Shown here: piece by piece, positions 44,862 through 52,560 of the stretch
Numbering within the stretch: position 1 is the stretch's first letter
How the letters are laid out: each line of letters starts with the position of its first letter
NCBI RefSeq assembly: GCF_023023025.1
Contig: NZ_CP095481.1
Location: 3,224,001-3,288,000 of the forward strand
From: Amycolatopsis sp. WQ 127309
Lineage (GTDB): Bacteria > Actinomycetota > Actinomycetes > Mycobacteriales > Pseudonocardiaceae
Length of the DNA stretch: 64,000 nucleotides
Reading direction: 5' to 3'
Program-made: the position numbers and the translations under genes
Notes under the pieces: model-generated
Databases searched by the model: none
What the model was told of the DNA's origin: nothing
Seen by the model: the letters and a program-made list of their open reading frames with translations, nothing else

Positions 44862-46178
44862 GTGAAGATCAGTGTCTTCGGGCTTGGTTATGTCGGGTGT
44901 GTCTCCGCCGCGTGCTTGGCGGGGCAGGGGCACCGGGTGGTCGGCGTGGACGTCAACCCGGTCAAGATCGACCTCATCACCGCGGGCAACGCCCCGGTGG
45001 TCGAGGAGCGGATCGGCGAGCTGACCGCCGAAGTCGTCGCGAGCGGGGCGCTGAGAGCCACGACCGACGTCGCGGAAGCTGTCGCCGACAGCGAGATTTC
45101 GCTGGTCTGCGTGGGTACGCCGTCGGCGCCGAACGGCAGCCTCTCGACGGTCTACCTCGAGCGCGTCGCCGAGGAGATCGGCGAGGCGCTCGCGAAGAAG
45201 ACCGAGCGGCACACGGTCGTCTTCCGCAGCACGATGCTGCCCGGCACCTGCCTGGACCTGCTGGTCCCGATCTTGGAGAAGGCCTCGGGCCGCACGGCCG
45301 GCGTCGACTTCGGTGTCGCGGTGAACCCCGAGTTCCTGCGCGAGGGCAGCAGCGTCCGCGACTTCTTCGACCCGCCGAAGACGGTGATCGGCGAGTTCGA
45401 CGCGCTCAGCGGTGACGCCGTCGCGGCGCTCTACGAAGGCCTGCCCGGCGCCGTCTTCCGCGTGCCGATCCCGGTCGCGGAGATGACGAAGTACGCCGAC
45501 AACTCCTTCCACGGACTCAAGATCGGGTTCGCGAACGAGCTCGGCTCGATCTGCCGCGCGCTCGGCCTCGACTCGCACCAGGTGATCGACGTCTTCCTGG
45601 CCGACACCAAGCTCAACATCAGCCCGGCCTACCTCAAGCCCGGTTTCGCGTTCGGCGGCTCGTGCCTGCCGAAGGACCTGCGCGGGCTGGTCTACGCCGC
45701 GCACCGCGCCGACGTGAAGGTGCCGATCCTGTCGCACGTGCTCAGCTCCAACGAAGAGCACCTGCAGCGGGCGTTCGACCTGGTCGCGCGCACCGGCAAG
45801 CGCAAGGTCGGGCTGTACGGGCTGTCGTTCAAGCCGGGCACCGACGACCTGCGCGAGTCGCCGCTGGTCGAGCTGGCCGAGAAGCTGCTCGGCAAGGGTT
45901 ACGACCTGAAGATCTACGACGCGAACGTCAGCCTCTCGCGGCTGATGGGCGCCAACCGTGAGTACATCGAGGGCCGGCTGCCGCACCTCGGGTCGCTGCT
46001 CGCCGGGTCCGTCGAAGAAGTCATGGACCACGCCGACGTCGTGATCGTCGGCTGCAAGGACCCGGACGTGCTGGCGGCCCTGCCGCACGGCGGCGACCGG
46101 GTGCTGATCGACCTCGTCCGCCTGCCCGACGCCGAGAAGCGTCGCCTTGAAGAGGGATACGCCGGCCTTGCCTGGTAA
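44862..46178 (+). CDS. Nucleotide-sugar dehydrogenase (GDP-mannose or UDP-glucose 6-dehydrogenase type)
   Basis: A 438-aa NAD-dependent four-electron dehydrogenase that makes a nucleotide uronic acid. It has the N-terminal Rossmann site ISVFGLGYVGCVSAACLAGQGH, CVGTPSAPNG, RSTMLPGT, PEFLREGSSVRDFFDPPKTVIGE, the catalytic lysine/aspartate region EMTKYADNSFHGLKIGFANE and the catalytic cysteine in KPGFAFGGSCLPKDLRGLV. The sequence is closest in feel to AlgD-type GDP-mannose dehydrogenase, but UDP-glucose cannot be excluded. It is the first gene of the exopolysaccharide cluster and overlaps the next gene. Confidence 0.88.
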   Translation: MKISVFGLGYVGCVSAACLAGQGHRVVGVDVNPVKIDLITAGNAPVVEERIGELTAEVVASGALRATTDVAEAVADSEISLVCVGTPSAPNGSLSTVYLERVAEEIGEALAKKTERHTVVFRSTMLPGTCLDLLVPILEKASGRTAGVDFGVAVNPEFLREGSSVRDFFDPPKTVIGEFDALSGDAVAALYEGLPGAVFRVPIPVAEMTKYADNSFHGLKIGFANELGSICRALGLDSHQVIDVFLADTKLNISPAYLKPGFAFGGSCLPKDLRGLVYAAHRADVKVPILSHVLSSNEEHLQRAFDLVARTGKRKVGLYGLSFKPGTDDLRESPLVELAEKLLGKGYDLKIYDANVSLSRLMGANREYIEGRLPHLGSLLAGSVEEVMDHADVVIVGCKDPDVLAALPHGGDRVLIDLVRLPDAEKRRLEEGYAGLAW

Positions 46179-47364
46179 AACACAGTCTGGTAAAGCGCTC
46201 ATCTTGGTCGAAAACCTTTCCGTGCCCTTCGACCGGCGCGTCTGGCAGGAGTCCACGACCCTGCGCGACGCCGGCTGGGAGGTGCACGTGATCTGCCCGC
46301 AGGGCACGAAACGCGACACCGAGGCCGAAGCCGTCATCGACGGCGTCCACATCCACCGCTACCCGCTGAAGGCCGCGACCGGCGGCCCGGCCGGGTACCT
46401 GCAGGAGTACGGCAGCGCGCTGTGGCACACGCTGCGGCTGGCCCGCAAGATCGGGCCGGTCGACGTCGTGCACGCCTGCAACCCGCCGGACCTGCTGTAC
46501 CTGGTCGCGAAGGTGCTCAAGCGGCAGGGCGCGAAGTTCATCTTCGACCAGCACGACCTGTGCCCCGAGCTGTACCTGTCGCGCTTCGACCGCGGGCAGG
46601 ACCTCCTCTACCGCGGGGTCTGCGCGCTGGAACGCGCCACCTACCGGGCCGCCGACGTCGTCATCTCGACGAACGAGAGCTACAAGCAGGTCGCCCGGAT
46701 CCGCGGCGGCAAGCGGCCCGAGGACGTCTACGTCGTGCGCAGCGCCCCGGTCGTCGAGCGGTTCCACGAGGTCCCCGTCGAGCCCGAGCTCAAGCAGGGC
46801 AAGCCGTACCTGCTGGCCTACCTCGGCGTGATGGGCCCGCAGGACGGGGTCGACTACGCCCTGCGTGCGCTCGCGAAGCTGCGTGACGACGTCGGCCGCA
46901 CCGACTGGCACGCGGTGTTCGTCGGCTCTGGCGACGCCTTCGACGACATGGTCGCGCTCTCGGCGAAGCTCGGGCTGGCCAACCAGGTCGAGTTCACCGG
47001 CCGGATCTCGGACGAGGACCTGGTCCGGTACCTGTCCACCGCCGACGTCTGCCTGTCGCCGGACCCGCTCAACCCGCTCAACGACGTCTCCACGATGAAC
47101 AAGGTCATGGAGTACATGGCGATGAGCAAGCCGATCGTTTCGTTCGAACTGCGCGAAGCGCGCGTATCGGCCGGCGACGCCGCGGTGTACGCCCCGGCGA
47201 ACGACGAAGCGGAGTTCGCGGTCCTGGTTTCGCGGCTGCTCGACGACCCCGAGGAGCGGGTCAGGATGGGTAAGCTCGGCCAGGCCCGGGTCGCGGGCCC
47301 GCTGTCCTGGGAGAACTCGGCGAAGGCCCTCCTCGCCGCGTATGAGCACGCACTCGGTTCCTGA
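46168..47364 (+). CDS. GT4-family glycosyltransferase of exopolysaccharide synthesis
   Basis: About 398 aa, GT-B fold. The N-terminal domain has LVENLSVPFDRRVWQESTTLRDAGWEVHVICPQG and DVVHACNPPDLLYLVAKVLK. The donor-binding half has AYLGVMGPQDGVDYALRAL, VFVGSGDAFDDMV and NPLNDVSTMNKVMEYMAMSKPIVSFELREARVSAG with the E-x7-E acid pair. The start is uncertain: TTG 46168 has AGAGGGA 11 nt upstream and begins just inside the dehydrogenase gene; TTG 46147 is the alternative. Donor and acceptor unknown. Confidence 0.86.
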   Translation: MPGKTQSGKALILVENLSVPFDRRVWQESTTLRDAGWEVHVICPQGTKRDTEAEAVIDGVHIHRYPLKAATGGPAGYLQEYGSALWHTLRLARKIGPVDVVHACNPPDLLYLVAKVLKRQGAKFIFDQHDLCPELYLSRFDRGQDLLYRGVCALERATYRAADVVISTNESYKQVARIRGGKRPEDVYVVRSAPVVERFHEVPVEPELKQGKPYLLAYLGVMGPQDGVDYALRALAKLRDDVGRTDWHAVFVGSGDAFDDMVALSAKLGLANQVEFTGRISDEDLVRYLSTADVCLSPDPLNPLNDVSTMNKVMEYMAMSKPIVSFELREARVSAGDAAVYAPANDEAEFAVLVSRLLDDPEERVRMGKLGQARVAGPLSWENSAKALLAAYEHALGS

Positions 47365-47488
47365 TCGCCGTTCGGTCAAGAAGTCACCGGACGTGTAACC
47401 AATGGTCCCGGCCGGACGACGGATCGGGTAACCGGCCGATCCACTGAAGCCGTTCGGCGTACTCGCCCCAGGAATGGAGATCCCGCCG

Positions 47489-48829
47489 GTGACTGACGAC
47501 ACGGTGCGCCTGAGCCTGATCGGGCAGGTTCTCCGCCGGCGCTGGCGGCTGCTGGTCGCCCTCGCCGTCCTCGGAGCGGCGGTGGGCGCCGGCGCCTCCG
47601 TCCTCTTCTCGCCCGGGTACCAGACCTCGTCCAGCGTCCTGCTGCAAGGACCGCGCCAAGCGGACGAGCTGCTCACCCAGGCCGAGGTCGCGACCAGCTC
47701 GGTCGTGCTCGACCGCGCCGCCGCGCAGCTGCAGTGGCACCCGACCGGCGCCGACCTGAAGAAGCAGGTCACGGCGTCGGTGGCGAATGGCAACGTCGTC
47801 ACGATCACCGTCTCGGCGGACACCGCCGAGCACGCCCAGCAGCTCGCCGACCAGGTCGCGCAGCAGTTCGTCAAGTACTCCGGGCAGCTGGCGAGCAACT
47901 CGGCGGACGCCTCGGTGCAGCTGGCCCAGGAGCAGCGCGAGACGCTGCGCCAGCAGGTCCAGCTGACCACGCAGAAGATCAGCGACCTCGCCAAGACCGT
48001 CGGCGGGGACCTGACCGTGGAAAGCGTCCAGGTCCGCACGCAGCTCGAAGGCCTGCGGACGTCGCTGGAACAGGCGATCAACGACCTGAACCAGGCCGAC
48101 CTCGCGACCGGCGTCGGCAACACCGTGGTGCTCGGTCCGTCCGAGCGCCCGGCCGGCCCGGCCGCCCCGACGATGACGCAGCTGGCCGCCGGTGGCGCGG
48201 TGCTGTTCTTCTTCGTCGGCGTCTTCGGCCACCTCTTCACCGCACGCGCCGACCGGCGGCTGCGGGGTGAGCCGGAGATCGCGTCCGCGCTCGGCTCGCC
48301 GATCCTCGCCGGCGTCGACGTCCCGACGCCGGAGGGCGACCGCCTCCCGGCGACCAATCTGTACGGCAAGGTGCGGCGCCTGCTCGGCGGCGACCGGCCG
48401 TGGGTGCTGCCGCCGGTGGCGACCTCGGCCGACGACGTCAACCGCGACATCCGGTACCGCCGGGTGCTCGCCCGGCTGGCCACCGGCCCCGCCGACATCC
48501 TGCTGCTGATCGCCGACGACGACGAGACGGCCCGGCTGGCCGCGACGCAGCTGGCCACGCTGGCCGACCGGATGTCGCTGCCGCTGCGCATCCAAGAGGT
48601 CAGCCCCGGCCGCCCGACCGTCCCGGACGCCGGTGGGAGCTCCGGTGTATTGGTCGTGCTCAGCACCGCCAGCCGCACCGCGTGGGAGCTCGTCTCGCTC
48701 GCCGAGGCCTGCTCGGAAGCCGGGCGGGAGATCGTCGGCGCGGTCCTCACCCATCCCGTCCGGCCGCGTGAGCCGGTCGCCGAACCCGTGGCGGAAGCCC
48801 CCGAAAAAGCCTTGGCAGGTTCGGCGTGA
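47489..48829 (+). CDS. Wzz-like polysaccharide chain-length/copolymerase protein 1
   Basis: About 446 aa. An N-terminal membrane helix (RRRWRLLVALAVLGAAVGAGASVLF) leads into a periplasmic Wzz/GumC domain with a long coiled coil (QEQRETLRQQVQLTTQKISDLAKTV). A second helix follows (QLAAGGAVLFFFVGVFGHLF near residue 230), then a 200-residue cytoplasmic tail. The tail looks like a BY-kinase/ParA fold (PADILLLIADDDETARLAATQLATLAD, SGVLVVLSTASRTAWELVSLAEAC) but has no Walker A lysine motif. Start GTG 47489 was preferred because GGAG lies 9 nt upstream; ATG 47474 is possible. Confidence 0.78.
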   Translation: MTDDTVRLSLIGQVLRRRWRLLVALAVLGAAVGAGASVLFSPGYQTSSSVLLQGPRQADELLTQAEVATSSVVLDRAAAQLQWHPTGADLKKQVTASVANGNVVTITVSADTAEHAQQLADQVAQQFVKYSGQLASNSADASVQLAQEQRETLRQQVQLTTQKISDLAKTVGGDLTVESVQVRTQLEGLRTSLEQAINDLNQADLATGVGNTVVLGPSERPAGPAAPTMTQLAAGGAVLFFFVGVFGHLFTARADRRLRGEPEIASALGSPILAGVDVPTPEGDRLPATNLYGKVRRLLGGDRPWVLPPVATSADDVNRDIRYRRVLARLATGPADILLLIADDDETARLAATQLATLADRMSLPLRIQEVSPGRPTVPDAGGSSGVLVVLSTASRTAWELVSLAEACSEAGREIVGAVLTHPVRPREPVAEPVAEAPEKALAGSA

Positions 48830-50607
48830 CGACTACAAGCGAAACTCCGGCTGCTCCGCTCGTCGATCTCCAGCGGCTGTTCGTCACCATCCGCCGTCGC
48901 AAGCGGCTCTGGCTGGCCACGGCGTTGCTCGGGCTGATCGCCGGGGCCCTGGTCGCGATCCTGCTGCCGGCCCCGCCGACCGCCGTCGCCAAGGTGATCG
49001 TGGTCCACCAGGACGACTCGCCGACCGACAGCGGCACGCTGATGCGCACCGACGTCGCGGTGCTGTCGACGACCCAGATCGCCGAAGGCGCGCTGAAGAA
49101 GCTCAACAGCACCGAATCGTCCGAAGAGTTCATGAAGAACTACTCGGGCCTGCCCGTGACGAACAACGTCATGCAGATCACCGTGAAGGCCAAGAGTGAC
49201 GGCGAGGCCGTCGCGCAGGCGCAGGCGCTGGCCGACACGTTCATCGCCGACCACGTCGAGCGCAGCCAGGCCGCCGCGGCCGCGCAGTCGAAGGCCATCC
49301 TCGACCAGCGCAAGAACGCGCAGGACGAGCTGACGAAGGTCGACGCGCAGATCGCGGACGAGACCGGCAAGGGCCGCAACGCGAACGCCAGCACGCTCGA
49401 AGGCCTCTACGGTCGCCGCGCCGCGCTCGCGTCGCAGGTTTCGGACTTCGACTCCCGCGCCCAGCAGGCCGGCATCGGCAGCCCGCAGGTCGCGGCCGGT
49501 ACCCAGATCGTCGACGCGCCCCGCGCGCTGCCCAAGGCGTTCCTCAAGACGACGGCGACCAACGCCGGCATCGGGTTCGCACTGGGCCTGGCGCTCGGGA
49601 TCGCGTTCGCCGCCGTCGGCGCGGTCTCGCGCGACCGGCCGGTGCTGCGCCGCGAGATCTCGACGCAACTCGGTGCGTCCGTCATCGCGCAGCTGCCGTC
49701 GAAGCGCCGCGGGCCGTCCCGGCTGTGGCGCCGCTCCCGGGCCGTCTCCGAACGCCGTCGTGTCGCCACGACGCTGGTCCGCGCGATCCAGAAGGACATC
49801 ACCGAGGTGTCGCTGCTGGAGCTCGGCGCGCCGGGCATCACGGCCGCGCTCGCCCTCGACGTCGCCGAGCAGCTCGGCGAGGACGGCCGCGCGAGCGTCG
49901 TCGACGACCTGCCGGGCGAGGACGTCCGGAAGCTGGCGGCCGAGACCCAGAGCGAGGTCGTCGTCCTGGGTGTCGGCGACCCCGACGCCGAGCCGGGCGA
50001 ACGCCGCGTCGGCGTCGGCACCATCTCGCCGGGCACCGCGTGGACCGACCTGGAGCACCTCGGCGCGGAGACCGTGCTGGTCGTCAAGGCCGGGCACGCG
50101 AACACGCTGTGGCTGCACACGGTCGCGCGGCAGCTGGCCGACCAGGAAATCCCGATCATCGGCGTGGTGCTGGTCGACCCGGACCCGCGCGACAAGTCGG
50201 ACGGGACGCTGTGGGACGGCCTGCACACCGCGTTGCGCGGCCGCGCCGGGCTGACGCCCGCGGCACCGAAGGTCGCCGACGTCGAGCGCGAGGACCGCAT
50301 CGACGAGCTGGCCGCCCGGGTCGCCGAGCGCGTCGCGCTGGTGGATCCGCCGACGCGCAAGTTCGCGCCGGTCCGGCCGATGGTTCCGCAGGTCGCCAAG
50401 CCCCTGCCGCCCAAGGCGCCGAAGCCGGATCCGAAGCTCCCGGAACCGGGCAAGGTCAGCGTTCCGCACGCGGACGCGCCGACGAAGAAGTTCGCCCCGG
50501 TCAAGCCGAAGCGGCCGACGCCGTTCAAGCGCGACCACGGCGAGCCGACACACCAAGGCGAACTGAACGCCGAGCTCGAGTCCGAAAAGAGCGCGGAGGT
50601 CTCCTGA
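48826..50607 (+). CDS. Wzz-like polysaccharide chain-length/copolymerase protein 2
   Basis: A 593-aa protein with the same plan as its upstream neighbour, whose stop it overlaps (GTGA). It has a membrane helix (RRRKRLWLATALLGLIAGALVAILL), an extracytoplasmic coiled-coil domain (residues about 50-245) and a second helix (TNAGIGFALGLALGIAFAAVGAV). The cytoplasmic kinase-like domain follows (SLLELGAPGITAALALDVAEQL, SEVVVLGVGDPDAEPGERR, ETVLVVKAGHANTLWLHTVARQL) and lacks a Walker A loop. The last 110 residues are a Lys/Pro-rich tail. Wzz-type proteins set polymer length. A second, kinase-dead copy suggests heteromeric assembly. Confidence 0.8.
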   Translation: MTTTSETPAAPLVDLQRLFVTIRRRKRLWLATALLGLIAGALVAILLPAPPTAVAKVIVVHQDDSPTDSGTLMRTDVAVLSTTQIAEGALKKLNSTESSEEFMKNYSGLPVTNNVMQITVKAKSDGEAVAQAQALADTFIADHVERSQAAAAAQSKAILDQRKNAQDELTKVDAQIADETGKGRNANASTLEGLYGRRAALASQVSDFDSRAQQAGIGSPQVAAGTQIVDAPRALPKAFLKTTATNAGIGFALGLALGIAFAAVGAVSRDRPVLRREISTQLGASVIAQLPSKRRGPSRLWRRSRAVSERRRVATTLVRAIQKDITEVSLLELGAPGITAALALDVAEQLGEDGRASVVDDLPGEDVRKLAAETQSEVVVLGVGDPDAEPGERRVGVGTISPGTAWTDLEHLGAETVLVVKAGHANTLWLHTVARQLADQEIPIIGVVLVDPDPRDKSDGTLWDGLHTALRGRAGLTPAAPKVADVEREDRIDELAARVAERVALVDPPTRKFAPVRPMVPQVAKPLPPKAPKPDPKLPEPGKVSVPHADAPTKKFAPVKPKRPTPFKRDHGEPTHQGELNAELESEKSAEVS

Positions 50608-50640
50608 CCTCGCGCCGCGACGAAGGGGAACCCGCTCGAG

Positions 50641-52560
50641 ATGTGCGGCATCGCAGGCACCTACCTCTGGCCGGACGGCGGACCGCTGACCGACCGGCTG
50701 ACGAAGACGCTGGCCCACCGCGGGCCGGACGGCTCCGGCCGCTACGACCACGTCGTCGGCGGCACCGGCGCCGGTGAAGTCCACTTGGGACACCGGCGGC
50801 TCTCGATTGTCGACCTGACCGAGACCGGCGCCCAGCCGATGGTCCTCGACGGCCTCGCGCTGAGCTACAACGGCGAGCTGTACAACGCGCCCGAGCTGCG
50901 CGCCGAGCTGACGGCCGCCGGCGTGCGCTTCCGCGGCACGTCCGACACCGAGGTGCTGCTGCAGGCGTGGCGGCGCTGGGGCACCGACTGCCTGCCGAAG
51001 CTGCGCGGGATGTTCGCCTTCGCGATGTTCGAAGAGGGCACCGGCGAGCTGTTCCTGGTCCGCGACCAGCTGGGCATCAAGCCGCTGTTCTTCGTGCACC
51101 GGGCCGGCGGTGTCGCCTTCGCCTCCGAGCTGAAGGCGCTGGCCGGCGAGCTGGGCGGGTCGCTGCAGATCGACAACGCCGCGCTGGTCGCGTCGCTGCT
51201 CTACTACTGGGTGCCGGACAGCCGCTGCGCTTACGAAGGCGCGGAGAAGCTGCAGCCGGGCACGTGGCTGCGCTGCCGCCCGGACGGCCGGGTCGACCGC
51301 GGCCGCTTCTGGTCGCTGCGCGAGGTCGCCGAAGAGGGTGCGGCCTTCGAGGGCGAGGTCGACCTGCACGAGGTGATCGCCGAGTCGACCGCCAAGCACC
51401 TGCTCTCGGACGTCCCGGTCGCGACGTTCCTCTCGGGTGGGCTGGACTCCAGTTACCTGACGGCGCTGGCCGCGCGGTCGCAGCCCGGGATCTCGGCCTA
51501 CACCATCGGGTTCCGCGCCGAGGACGCCAAGTTCGAGGCGATGCCGGACGACTTGAAGTACGCCCGGATCGTGGCCAAGCAGTTTGGCGTCGACCTGCAC
51601 GAGATCGAGATCGCGCCGCAGGTGCTCGACCTGCTGCCGAAGATGACCTACCACCTCGACGAGCCGATCGGGGACCCGGCGGCGATCAACTCGTTCCTGA
51701 TCTGCTCGGCCGCGCGCGACGCCGGCGTCAAGGTGATGCTGTCCGGCATGGGCGCCGACGAGCTGTTCGCCGGCTACCGAAAGCACCTCGCGAACCTGAT
51801 CGCGTTGCGCTACCACAAGGTTCCGGGCGCGGTCCGGCGTCCGGTGGAGTCCCTGGTGGACCGGCTGCCGGTGGCCTCGGCCAAGCGCGGCTACCGCTCG
51901 GTGCGGTTCGCGAAGCGGTTCCTGTCGTTCGCGGGCCTGCCCGAGGAGACGGCGTTCCGGCGCAGCTACACGATGTACGACCAGGCCGAGCTGCTCGGGT
52001 TGCTCAACCCGGACCTCGCGCCGACGGTCGACGACGTCCTCACCGAGCACGCCGACACGTACAACGACCAGTCGCTCGACGACTTCGTCAACCGGATGTG
52101 CCTGGCCGACTCGCGGATGTTCCTGCCCGGCCTCAACCTGACCTACACCGACCGCTCGACGATGGCGGCGTCCACCGAGGTGCGGACGCCGTTCGTCGAC
52201 GTCGAGGTCGTCCGCGCGGCGTTCCGGACCCCCGGCAACAAGAAGATCGTCGGCCGCGCCGGCAAGGTGGCCCTCAAGAACGCGGCGCTCAACATCCTGC
52301 CCAGCGAGATCGTGCACCGGCCGAAGGGCCTGTTCAGCGCGCCGCTGCGGGCCTGGATGAGCCGCGACCTGGCGCCGCTGGTGCGCGAGGTCGTCAATGA
52401 GGGCGTGCTTGTCGAATCCGGTTTCCTGCAGCGCGAAGCACTGCAGCGGATGGTCGCCGAGGACGCCGCCGGCCAGCAGGACCGCAGCAAGCACCTTTGG
52501 CACATCTTGACCCTTGAGTACTGGTACCGGAACGCGATGTCGGGAGCGGGAGCGAAGTGA
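50641..52560 (+). CDS. Asparagine-synthase-type glutamine amidotransferase
   Basis: A 639-aa class II amidotransferase. The N-terminal glutaminase domain starts MCGIAGTYLWPDGG (Cys 2 is the nucleophile) with LAHRGPDGSGRYDH, GHRRLSIVDLTETGAQPM and SYNGELYNAPELRAEL. The ATP-pyrophosphatase domain has VATFLSGGLDSSYLTALAARS and MLSGMGADELFAGYRKH. It is in an exopolysaccharide operon, where AsnB homologues such as WbpS and WbmI amidate uronic acids to uronamides. I therefore infer a sugar, not aspartate, as acceptor. ATG preceded by AAGGGGAA. Confidence 0.85.
   Translation: MCGIAGTYLWPDGGPLTDRLTKTLAHRGPDGSGRYDHVVGGTGAGEVHLGHRRLSIVDLTETGAQPMVLDGLALSYNGELYNAPELRAELTAAGVRFRGTSDTEVLLQAWRRWGTDCLPKLRGMFAFAMFEEGTGELFLVRDQLGIKPLFFVHRAGGVAFASELKALAGELGGSLQIDNAALVASLLYYWVPDSRCAYEGAEKLQPGTWLRCRPDGRVDRGRFWSLREVAEEGAAFEGEVDLHEVIAESTAKHLLSDVPVATFLSGGLDSSYLTALAARSQPGISAYTIGFRAEDAKFEAMPDDLKYARIVAKQFGVDLHEIEIAPQVLDLLPKMTYHLDEPIGDPAAINSFLICSAARDAGVKVMLSGMGADELFAGYRKHLANLIALRYHKVPGAVRRPVESLVDRLPVASAKRGYRSVRFAKRFLSFAGLPEETAFRRSYTMYDQAELLGLLNPDLAPTVDDVLTEHADTYNDQSLDDFVNRMCLADSRMFLPGLNLTYTDRSTMAASTEVRTPFVDVEVVRAAFRTPGNKKIVGRAGKVALKNAALNILPSEIVHRPKGLFSAPLRAWMSRDLAPLVREVVNEGVLVESGFLQREALQRMVAEDAAGQQDRSKHLWHILTLEYWYRNAMSGAGAK

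Noticed and set aside
50641..52560. Housekeeping asparagine synthetase asnB
   Set aside because: The protein fold is right, but the gene is embedded in an exopolysaccharide operon with overlapping or close starts, so a sugar amidotransferase is more likely; no gene symbol was given.
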